Below, piece after piece: positions 7,262 through 12,786 of a stretch of 12,786 bases of DNA. The translations under genes were made by a program, and so were the position numbers. The stretch comes from an uncultured beta proteobacterium. GTDB taxonomy: Bacteria > Pseudomonadota > Gammaproteobacteria > Burkholderiales > Burkholderiaceae_B. Every line of letters begins with the position of its first letter. Within the stretch, counting starts at the first letter, position 1. The stretch is taken from assembly GCA_903924715.1 (NCBI GenBank), contig CAIYCP010000583.1, forward strand, positions 1 to 12,786, in the 5' to 3' direction. The notes under the pieces were generated by a model. It saw nothing but the letters and a program-made list of their open reading frames with translations. It was not told the DNA's origin and did no database searches.

Positions 7262-8458
7262 TTAGGCTGTTTCGAAGGCAAGCACCGGCGTGACGGGCTG
7301 CTCATCTAGTTCGGCGACTCTCACGCTTAGCCGAGGGCCTTGCTCAGAGAACACCAAAGGCAGCATCGATAAAGAGACACCGATTAGCATGCCCAGCTTT
7401 ACTTGGGGCGCCTGAGCCGCAATGCGGACAATGATTGGATCTTTAGCTTGTTTCGTACGCACATGTACAAGCGTGTCAGAACCCAAGTTCTCACAATGAG
7501 TAACAACACCTTGCAATGCAGCTTGCCCAGCCGGAACAAGCGAACACTGTTCGCTTCTAAAGGCAACCACCACACCGAGCCCGTGCGGTGCATCAACACT
7601 GAGTGCCAAATAACTGTGGGCGAGCGTCTTTTGCTCGGTCTCCAAGAGTTCTAACTTACCCTCACGCACCCAGCCCTGAAGCATATTGATACGAGGGCTT
7701 CCCACGAATTCGGCAACGCGCAAATCACTAGGATTGCGATAAATTTCGTCTGGCGTATCGTACTGAAGAATTGAGCCTTCCATCATCACCGCAATACGAT
7801 CTGACATCGTCAAGGCCTCGGCCTGATCGTGCGTGACATACAAAAAAGTTGCGCCAAGAGTGCGATGTAACTGCGAGAGTTCGCTTCGCATATGGACACG
7901 CAATTTCGCGTCAAGATTCGATAGCGGCTCATCCATCAAAAATGCCTCTGGCTTGCGCACCATGGCACGGCCGAGCGCGACACGTTGGCGCTGACCGCCC
8001 GATAACTGGGCCGGCTTACGGGGCAAGAGCGCTTGAATACCAAGAGTCTGCGCAACCTCATGGATGTCTTGACGAATGTCTCGCTCGATTTTTTGCTGAG
8101 AGCGACTGAACAGGCGCACACCGGGCAAGCGTTGCCACACGTTCAAGCGTCGCATACGCAGTGGCACAGCAATATTGTCGTAGACACTTAAATGCGGATA
8201 GAGCGCATAAGACTGAAACACCATAGCAAGGTCTCGGTCCTTAGGGTGCAGACGCGTCACGTCGTGCTGCCCCACCACGATCGAGCCTCTCTCAGCGACA
8301 TCAAGACCAGCGATCAAACGCAAAAGCGTCGATTTGCCACAGCCTGAGGGGCCTAGCAGTGAAACAAATTCACCATCTTTGATCGTCAGCGATATATCTT
8401 TTAAGATCGATGTAACGCCAAAGGACTTTGATATTTTTTGAATGACGATCGAAGACAT
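7262..8458 (-). CDS. UgpC-like ABC importer ATPase with helical insert
   Basis: This is the ATP-hydrolysing subunit of the importer (398 residues from the chosen start). Walker A GPSGCGKST is at residues 36-44, the Q-loop Gln at 82 in FQSYALYPHL, the signature LSGGQRQRVALGRA from 152, Walker B FLMDEP at 173-178, and the H-loop His at 210. Residues 285 onward form a TOBE-type regulatory domain as in UgpC and MalK. Between RMRR and the signature there are about 20 extra residues (NVWQRLPGVRLFSRSQQKI region, roughly 106-125) absent from E. coli UgpC; I recall similar inserts in Burkholderiales homologues. ATG 8458 has AGG 8-9 nt upstream; a GTG at 8467 lies too close to that site. It is the first gene of the operon, preceded by a 120-bp gap. 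Confidence 0.88.
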   Translation of the reverse strand: MSSIVIQKISKSFGVTSILKDISLTIKDGEFVSLLGPSGCGKSTLLRLIAGLDVAERGSIVVGQHDVTRLHPKDRDLAMVFQSYALYPHLSVYDNIAVPLRMRRLNVWQRLPGVRLFSRSQQKIERDIRQDIHEVAQTLGIQALLPRKPAQLSGGQRQRVALGRAMVRKPEAFLMDEPLSNLDAKLRVHMRSELSQLHRTLGATFLYVTHDQAEALTMSDRIAVMMEGSILQYDTPDEIYRNPSDLRVAEFVGSPRINMLQGWVREGKLELLETEQKTLAHSYLALSVDAPHGLGVVVAFRSEQCSLVPAGQAALQGVVTHCENLGSDTLVHVRTKQAKDPIIVRIAAQAPQVKLGMLIGVSLSMLPLVFSEQGPRLSVRVAELDEQPVTPVLAFETA

Positions 8459-8503
8459 GTTGCACACCTAAATTTCAAGGTATGCGAACCATAGCAAGCG
8501 TAT

Positions 8504-8521
8504 GTGACGAACGAGTGTCAA
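8504..8521 (-). promoter_or_regulatory. Possible -35/Pho-box-like element before the importer operon
   Basis: On the minus strand a perfect -35 hexamer TTGACA (8521-8516) opens the sequence TTGACACTCGTTCGTCAC. No -10 hexamer sits at 17 nt; an extended TGCTATGGT lies farther off, at about 22 nt. The same stretch holds two half-matches 11 bp apart (TTGACAC and TCGTCAC) faintly like a PHO box, but each matches CTGTCAT at only four of seven positions. The rest of the 8459-8578 gap contains a broken inverted repeat after bioY (8529-8542 with 8570-8580) and nothing else I can name. Confidence 0.25.
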
Positions 8522-8578
8522 TACCTCAAGTGATTTCTAGTATCGTTGTCACAATAAAGTCATGAAACGTACTACTCA

Positions 8579-9166
8579 CTAAACCATATTCAAGCGACGA
8601 ATACGCTGTGCAACCACTGCTGCCACAATTGCCTTGAGCACATCGCCAGGCACAAAAACTGCCATTGCCCAACAAGCTTTTGCGAAATCCATTTTCGTCA
8701 CGAACACAAGCCATGGGATTCCGATTGCGTAAACCAAAACAATCCCACCAATTACAGCAGCCAATACATAGCGTGCGATTTGCCACACAGGTGTTGGCCC
8801 GAACGTATCGTACGAACTCGACACTTCCTCTGACTTGTCATTTTGAATCGACAAAACCGACAGCCAACCAGTCACGAAAGCACCTGGAATCATACCCAGC
8901 AAGAAACCTGCAGTAGGGCCCGCCAAGACGGCCAACCCGGCCCGCCCCCCCGGTAGCACAGGTAAGCCTAGCAAGGCAATCAACACGTAGAGCAGCAAAG
9001 CGAGCCCCGCTCGCGCAGGCCCTAGAATTAATCCTGCCAACATCACTCCAAACGTTTGTAGCGTAACGGGCACAGGGACCAGGGGCAACGGGATAGGCGG
9101 CATCAAACTCAACACCACAATCAACGCAGTGAACAATGCAATCAATACGATATCTTTCGTTTTCAA
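8579..9166 (-). CDS. bioY: BioY, substrate-binding S component of biotin ECF transporter
   Basis: BioY is the membrane-embedded biotin-binding subunit. The opening KTKDIVLIALFTALI, the glycine-rich PVTLQTFGVMLAG stretch, the GLPVLPGGRAGLAVLAGPTAGFLLG core and the IGIPWLV helix are BioY hallmarks; the length (195 residues) is normal. A hydrophilic loop at about residues 106-126 looks a little longer than usual. The start codon is TTG at 9166: no in-frame ATG gives a complete N-terminus, the family alignment begins here, and AAAGAGG lies 5 nt upstream. It is the last gene of bioMNY, starting 15 bp after the bioN stop. With BioM and BioN it forms a complete energised transporter. Confidence 0.94.
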   Translation of the reverse strand: MKTKDIVLIALFTALIVVLSLMPPIPLPLVPVPVTLQTFGVMLAGLILGPARAGLALLLYVLIALLGLPVLPGGRAGLAVLAGPTAGFLLGMIPGAFVTGWLSVLSIQNDKSEEVSSSYDTFGPTPVWQIARYVLAAVIGGIVLVYAIGIPWLVFVTKMDFAKACWAMAVFVPGDVLKAIVAAVVAQRIRRLNMV

Positions 9167-9181
9167 ATCAACCTCTTTTGG

Positions 9182-9775
9182 TTATCCACGCGCATCAATA
9201 GCCTCGGCGATTTCATCGGCGCGTCGCAAGGTACGCAGCAGCATAGGCACACCCATGGTCAGCGGACTAGGCGTTAAACCCCTCGCAAGCTGCGCCTCAC
9301 GAATATCCTGCCACTGCACGCCAAGTTCAGGGATTAAACGCAGTGTCAGTCCAAATCCTAGCGCTACTTTCTCAGCATTGACCCAACCTAACCGTTCAAA
9401 CGGCCCAAGTAACCATACAACCACTTGCATCATCTGTGTCAGCGGCGTGGTCATTGACACCACCAACGCTGCAAGCACCAGTGTGAACAACCGCAGGACC
9501 ATTTCAAGCGCTTGCAAGACGCCTTGCGACCATGCAGACAAAGCACCCAGCGTCAGCAAAAGCCAAACCAACGGACGCACTTGTCGCCAGACTTGCTGCA
9601 ACGAAGCTCCTGCGCAGCGCACTAAAAGGCACACCAACAGGCAGGTCAACAGTAAGAGCAGGGGTGAATGTACCCACATCAGTGCAGTACTACTCAACGC
9701 CAAGACCGCTAACTTTAAGCCAGCAGGTGCGAGGTGCAACCAGGTGCTGCCTGGTAAATAGAGTGATCCCAGCAT
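9182..9775 (-). CDS. bioN: BioN, EcfT transmembrane component of biotin transporter
   Basis: This inner-membrane coupling protein (197 residues from the chosen start) links the ATPase to BioY. Both Ala-Arg-Gly signatures by which EcfT proteins contact the ATPase are present, at residues 164-166 (AQLARGLTPSP) and at the extreme C-terminus (EAIDARG). The N-terminal part is strongly hydrophobic, with about four to five membrane helices. I start it at ATG 9775 because MLGSLYLPGSTWLH matches the usual BioN beginning. The frame stays open to 9865, but that would add 30 atypical residues and overlap bioM by 50 bp. Only a weak AGAAA stretch precedes ATG 9775, and the gap from bioM is 40 bp, so translation may depend on coupling. 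Confidence 0.9.
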   Translation of the reverse strand: MLGSLYLPGSTWLHLAPAGLKLAVLALSSTALMWVHSPLLLLLTCLLVCLLVRCAGASLQQVWRQVRPLVWLLLTLGALSAWSQGVLQALEMVLRLFTLVLAALVVSMTTPLTQMMQVVVWLLGPFERLGWVNAEKVALGFGLTLRLIPELGVQWQDIREAQLARGLTPSPLTMGVPMLLRTLRRADEIAEAIDARG

Positions 9776-9815
9776 TTTTCTGTACGAATCTTGAGCGGTT
9801 GGGGTTAAGGGGCCG

Positions 9816-10493
9816 TCACGCGCAATGCGCTTGATACCAGGCCAGCGCCTCAGTTGGCACACCATCGAACGCCAACCGCCCTTGATTGATTACCAGGATA
9901 CGATCCATCTGGTGCATGAGAGCCAGATCGTGGCTAACCACTAGGGCGGGCTGTGGCAACCCAACCAAATGCGCTTCAAACCGATTCCGCAAGCGCAAAT
10001 CAAGCTGGGTGGTCGGTTCGTCAAACACCAAGATCTCTGGCTCGGTGGCTAGCACCGCGGCTAAGGCTACTAACTGGCGCTCGCCGCCCGACAGCGTGTG
10101 CACGCTACGCTCGGTTAAATGACCAACCCCAAGGCGTTCGAGTGCTGCCTGAGCACGCAATATGCGCCGTTCAGGATCCGGTTCGCGGTGCTTGAGACCA
10201 AACTCGATGTCCTCATGCACCACCGGAAAGACAATCTGGTTGTCGGGGTTTTGAAAAACAAACCCAACCTGGCGACGTACCGCAGCGACATCCTTTCCAG
10301 TATCCAGCCCATTGACACAAACCTGCCCCGTTTGGGGCAAAAGCAAGCCATTAATCAGCCTGACCAAAGAGCTTTTCCCAGACCCATTGGGTCCAATCAC
10401 CCCAATGCGTTGCTCAGATAGCACCAAGCTCAGGTCGGTTAAGACCAGCCGGCGCTCGCGCTCGACAGAGACGTTTTTAAACTCGATTAACAT
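9816..10493 (-). CDS. bioM: BioM, ATPase of biotin ECF transporter
   Basis: This 225-residue ECF-type ATP-binding protein energises biotin uptake. Walker A GPNGSGKSS is at residues 34-42, the Q-loop FQNPDNQIVFP (Gln81) is of the ECF type, the signature LSGGERQ starts at 134, Walker B ILVFDEP at 154-160, and the switch His at 188 in VVSHD. Finding bioM, bioN and bioY together in that order identifies the tripartite biotin system rather than a cobalt or nickel ECF transporter. ATG 10493 is the natural start by alignment, yet no ribosome site precedes it (GACCACC). A CATAAT hexamer lies only 8 nt upstream, so the message may be leaderless or nearly so. It is divergent from msrB. Confidence 0.93.
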   Translation of the reverse strand: MLIEFKNVSVERERRLVLTDLSLVLSEQRIGVIGPNGSGKSSLVRLINGLLLPQTGQVCVNGLDTGKDVAAVRRQVGFVFQNPDNQIVFPVVHEDIEFGLKHREPDPERRILRAQAALERLGVGHLTERSVHTLSGGERQLVALAAVLATEPEILVFDEPTTQLDLRLRNRFEAHLVGLPQPALVVSHDLALMHQMDRILVINQGRLAFDGVPTEALAWYQAHCA

Positions 10494-10524
10494 GGTGGTC
10501 GATTATGCCCGATAACCCTCGGCA

Positions 10525-10534
10525 AACACGTGTT
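10525..10534. promoter_or_regulatory. Perfect palindrome AACACGTGTT in the bioM-msrB divergent region
   Basis: AACACGTGTT is a perfect 10-bp palindrome 32-41 bp upstream of the bioM start. If the minus-strand CATAAT at 10507-10502 is the -10 element, the -35 position falls on the palindrome, so a bound protein would block it. It matches neither the BirA operator nor the BioR TTATCTATAA site as I know them. Operator function is inferred from position only. Within the 10494-10657 gap I see no other strong motif and no clear msrB promoter. Confidence 0.3.
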
Positions 10535-10657
10535 GCATCGTAAAATGCTGACATCCCCCTACCTGAAATCGAGAGAATGGCAGGTTTAGCCAATTTACTC
10601 CAAACTTTTATCAATTCGCCTCGAACCTTTTTAAATAACTGCACTCGAATAGCCTAT

Positions 10658-11056
10658 ATGAAAAAAATCATCAAAACAGATGCCGAATGGAAAGCCCAGC
10701 TTTCAGCCGAAGAATATTACGTTGCCCGTCAAAAGGGAACTGAGCGCGCCTTTACGGGTCGCTATTGGGATCACAACGAACACGGCATTTATCGCTGCGT
10801 AGGCTGTAGCACTGCGTTATTCGCCTCTGATACCAAGTTTGATGCCGGCTGCGGATGGCCAAGCTATTTTGTCGCCATCGACGGCGACAACGTGCGCGAA
10901 GAAACCGACTCGTCTCATGGCATGCTTCGCACTGAAGTCATGTGCAATGTCTGCGACAGCCACCTGGGCCATGTGTTTCCGGATGGCCCGCCCCCTACGG
11001 GTTTGCGTTATTGCATCAACTCTCTTTCACTGACCTTTGAGCCGATCAAACCATGA
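10658..11056 (+). CDS. msrB: Peptide-methionine (R)-S-oxide reductase MsrB
   Basis: MsrB reduces the R form of methionine sulfoxide in oxidised proteins, using thioredoxin. In this 132-residue product the structural zinc Cys pairs are at 47/50 (CVGC) and 96/99 (CNVC), the catalytic Cys is 119 in GLRYCINS, and a resolving Cys is at 65 in GCGWPS, so it should be a standard two-Cys enzyme. No signal peptide is visible, so it is cytoplasmic. I start at ATG 10658 (MKKIIKTDAEWK), which matches the family; the frame is open back to 10577, but those 27 residues look nothing like MsrB. No clear ribosome site precedes the ATG. It leads a four-gene chain and overlaps yciB by ATGA. Confidence 0.95.
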   Translation: MKKIIKTDAEWKAQLSAEEYYVARQKGTERAFTGRYWDHNEHGIYRCVGCSTALFASDTKFDAGCGWPSYFVAIDGDNVREETDSSHGMLRTEVMCNVCDSHLGHVFPDGPPPTGLRYCINSLSLTFEPIKP

Positions 11057-11610
11057 AAAAATTTCTCTTTGATCTGTTTCCACTGATTCTGTTTTTTGCG
11101 GCCTACAAGTTTGCCGATATTTATGTCGCAACAGGCGTTGCAATGGCCGCGGCAATTGGGCAAATCGTCTGGATCAAACTCACTGGCAAACCGATTGAAG
11201 GCATGCACTGGATTAATCTGGCCGTGATTGTCGTGTTCGGTGGTGCAACACTCTGGTTTAAGGATGACGCCTTTATCAAATGGAAGCCCACCATGTTGTA
11301 CTGGCTTTTTGGTGGCGCATTGCTGGTCAGTCAGATTTTTCTAGGGCGCAACTTGATGCAGAAGCTTCTAGGCGAAAAAATTAATATGGCGGCCCCGGCC
11401 TGGACGCGACTGAATTTAAGCTGGGCCTTGTTTTTCATCGCCGCCGGCGGGATCAATCTGTTCATCGCCTTTTCAGGCTTTTTTACAACCGATCAATGGG
11501 TCAACTTCAAGGTCTTTGGTTTGATGGGCCTATTGATTGTCTTTGTGATTGCACAATCAGTTTGGCTCGGTAAGCATATCGAAAACAAAGACGGCGATCC
11601 TAAGCCATGA
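11053..11610 (+). CDS. yciB: Inner-membrane protein YciB (IspZ/intracellular septation A family)
   Basis: This 185-residue polytopic inner-membrane protein has about five hydrophobic helices. The opening KKFLFDLFPLILFFAAYK, the KPTMLYWLFG segment and the NLSWALFFIAAGGINLFIAF helix are diagnostic of the YciB/IspZ family (about 180 residues). The family has been linked to septation and envelope synthesis through contacts with division and peptidoglycan proteins, but its molecular activity is unsettled. The ATG overlaps the msrB stop (ATGA) and its own stop overlaps bolA the same way, so translation is probably coupled along the chain. No key region appears to be missing. Confidence 0.93.
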   Translation: MKKFLFDLFPLILFFAAYKFADIYVATGVAMAAAIGQIVWIKLTGKPIEGMHWINLAVIVVFGGATLWFKDDAFIKWKPTMLYWLFGGALLVSQIFLGRNLMQKLLGEKINMAAPAWTRLNLSWALFFIAAGGINLFIAFSGFFTTDQWVNFKVFGLMGLLIVFVIAQSVWLGKHIENKDGDPKP

Positions 11611-11909
11611 CCTCATTCAAAGACGAAACGCACGCAACCAACCCTCACTTCACTTTGCTAAAAGAGCGCTTGGCAACCTTAAACGCCAGTCAGCTCGATA
11701 TCTACGACGAATCGCACCTGCATGCCGGTCACGCCGGCAACAAGGGCGGGGCAAGTCACTTTCGGGCCACAATCGTGGCCGAGTGTTTTTCTAACCAATC
11801 GATGATTGCGCAACATCGCCTGGTGTATGATCTTTTGCGCGATTTAATCCCATACCCGATTCACGCACTGGCACTGTCCACTCGGGCGCCTTCCAAAGGA
11901 AATTCATGA
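11607..11909 (+). CDS. BolA family protein
   Basis: This 100-residue cytoplasmic protein carries the BolA core: HLHAGHAG (38-44), GASHFRATIV with the conserved His51, the helix motif HRLVYDLLRDL (70-80), and a terminal IHALAL strand (85-90). BolA proteins work with monothiol glutaredoxins in iron-sulfur cluster handling, and some act as transcription regulators; His51 is the expected cluster-ligand position. Which BolA paralogue this is cannot be settled from the sequence alone. It starts with ATG inside the yciB stop (ATGA) and ends inside the start of the parvulin gene (ATGA), an unusually tight arrangement. Confidence 0.93.
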   Translation: MTSFKDETHATNPHFTLLKERLATLNASQLDIYDESHLHAGHAGNKGGASHFRATIVAECFSNQSMIAQHRLVYDLLRDLIPYPIHALALSTRAPSKGNS

Positions 11910-12685
11910 AACGTATTGTTATGCTGGTTGCCTCACTGGCACTTGCAGCTCCTGTCTATGCACAAAACGTGGCGACCGTAAACGGTAAAGCCATCACCCA
12001 AGAAAGTGTCGATCAATTCGTCAAACTCTTAATCAGCCAAGGTCAAGGCGCAAGCGACACACCCCAGTTGCGCGAGCAAGTCAAAGACGAGCTCATCAAC
12101 CGACAGGTCATGGTGCAAGCCGCTGAACAAGCCGGCATCGCCAAAGACCCAACTGTTGCGATCCAACTTGAACTCAGCCGTCAGGGCATTCTGGTACAGG
12201 CCCTCATGACAGACTATGTCAAGAAAAATCCCGTTACCGAAGCGACTGCCAAAGCCGAATACGACAAACTTAAAAAAGCCGAAAGTGGTAAGTTTGAATA
12301 CAACGTACGTCATATCTTGGTGGATGACGAGAAACTTGCAAACGATATGCAAGCCAAACTTAAGGCTAAATCTGCCAAGTTCGAAGACTTAGCTAAGCAG
12401 TCGAAAGACACAGGCTCTGCCGAAAAAGGTGGTGATCTTGGTTGGGCACCCAACACCAACTATGTTGAGCCCTTTGCGAAAGCAGTGGCTGCCACCAAGA
12501 AGGGCCAACTGGCCAGCGCACCGGTACAATCGCAATACGGTTGGCATGTGATTGAAGTCATTGACGTTCGCCCCATTGAGTTTCCTCCGTTTGAGCAGGT
12601 ACGTCCTCAACTTGAAGAAATGATGAAGCAAACCGCACTGACAACCTTTCAGGCTGAACTGCGTGGCAAAGCAACAATCAAGTAA
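11906..12685 (+). CDS. Periplasmic peptidylprolyl isomerase, parvulin type
   Basis: This 259-residue secreted folding factor catalyses cis-trans isomerisation of prolyl bonds. The signal peptide is cleaved probably after VYA (residue 19). A SurA/PpiD-like N-terminal region follows (VNGKAIT from residue 25, then helices to about 125), and the parvulin domain spans about 132-222: VRHILV with His136, EKGGDLGW, and YGWHVIEV with His214. A helical tail follows. There is a single parvulin domain, unlike the two in SurA, and no lipobox, so it is best described as a PpiC/PrsA-like soluble chaperone for envelope proteins. It ends the four-gene chain and starts within the bolA stop (ATGA); AAAGGA upstream serves as ribosome site. 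Confidence 0.92.
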   Translation: MKRIVMLVASLALAAPVYAQNVATVNGKAITQESVDQFVKLLISQGQGASDTPQLREQVKDELINRQVMVQAAEQAGIAKDPTVAIQLELSRQGILVQALMTDYVKKNPVTEATAKAEYDKLKKAESGKFEYNVRHILVDDEKLANDMQAKLKAKSAKFEDLAKQSKDTGSAEKGGDLGWAPNTNYVEPFAKAVAATKKGQLASAPVQSQYGWHVIEVIDVRPIEFPPFEQVRPQLEEMMKQTALTTFQAELRGKATIK

Positions 12686-12765
12686 CGGATATGATTGATT
12701 GACGGTCCTTGCGGCGGCATCAACAGACGTCACAAGCATCAAGGTTGAACGTATAAGGCCCCCAG

Positions 12766-12786
12766 AGATGGCTGAATCAGCCATCT
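12766..12786 (+). terminator. Perfect inverted repeat at window end, probable terminator
   Basis: AGATGGCTGA and TCAGCCATCT form a perfect 10-bp inverted repeat with one central base (in RNA a 9-bp stem and 3-nt loop), 81 bp after the parvulin stop. It is well placed to end the msrB-yciB-bolA-parvulin transcript. The window stops exactly at the stem, so the expected T-run cannot be seen. Nothing else is recognisable in 12686-12765. Confidence 0.55.

Noticed and set aside
8529..8580. Broken inverted repeat after bioY as an intrinsic terminator
   Set aside because: Two 5-bp arms with a long loop and no following T-run; too weak to call.
9129..9761. 210-residue plus-strand open frame opposite bioN
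   Set aside because: It is antisense to a clear EcfT protein with both ARG motifs; its Ser/Thr/Asn-rich translation has no domain pattern.
10502..10514. TTAT-GCCCG-ATAA as a possible BioR biotin-regulator site
   Set aside because: The BioR site I know is a compact 10-bp TTATCTATAA; here the half-sites are 5 bp apart with a GC-rich centre.
10577..10657. N-terminal extension of MsrB by 27 residues
   Set aside because: No ribosome site precedes ATG 10577, and the extra residues are neither a signal peptide nor MsrB-like; the family starts at ATG 10658.
12389..12784. 131-residue minus-strand open frame at the right edge
   Set aside because: It lies mostly antisense to the parvulin domain, has no start signal and its translation is low-complexity in character.

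Overview
This window looks like ordinary chromosome of a Gram-negative betaproteobacterium, most likely in the Burkholderiales (perhaps Alcaligenaceae-like). That placement rests on three things: signal peptides and an outer-membrane barrel; recalled similarity of gene content and order to that group (msrB-yciB-bolA-parvulin, and a UgpC-type ATPase with a characteristic helical insert beside a GpdQ-type phosphodiesterase); and moderate base composition. Genes are tightly packed. I see no integrase, transposase, CRISPR array, tRNA, rRNA or phage gene.

Layout. (1) 17-2274, plus strand: psd (phosphatidylserine decarboxylase) and lplT (lysophospholipid transporter), overlapping by 4 bp. (2) 2284-3147, minus strand: a signal-peptide-bearing outer-membrane beta-barrel of the MetA/phenol-degradation-like type, convergent with lplT. 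It is preceded by an unusually AT-rich 188-bp gap holding two 10-bp direct repeats 24 bp apart. (3) 3336-8458, minus strand: a five-gene block read leftward as ATPase, permease, permease, periplasmic binding protein and GpdQ-like metallophosphodiesterase. This is a glycerol-3-phosphate/glycerophosphodiester-type (Ugp-like) ABC importer with its hydrolase. (4) 8579-10493, minus strand: bioM-bioN-bioY, a complete ECF-type biotin transporter. (5) 10658-12685, plus strand: msrB, yciB, bolA and a periplasmic parvulin, chained by three consecutive ATGA stop/start overlaps and followed by a perfect inverted repeat at the window edge.

How the parts work together. Regions 1 and 3 share a phospholipid theme. 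Psd makes phosphatidylethanolamine and LplT returns lysophospholipid to the inner leaflet. The Ugp-like importer plus phosphodiesterase could take up and split glycerophosphodiesters left by full deacylation. Region 4 is a self-contained vitamin importer. Region 5 combines methionine sulfoxide repair, an inner-membrane envelope protein, a BolA protein and a periplasmic folding factor.

I found no convincing unknown system. The points most worth checking are the tandem repeats upstream of the outer-membrane gene, the binding protein's apparent lack of the arginine used by UgpB, the phospholipid-themed neighbourhood, and the palindrome upstream of a bioM gene that has no visible ribosome binding site.
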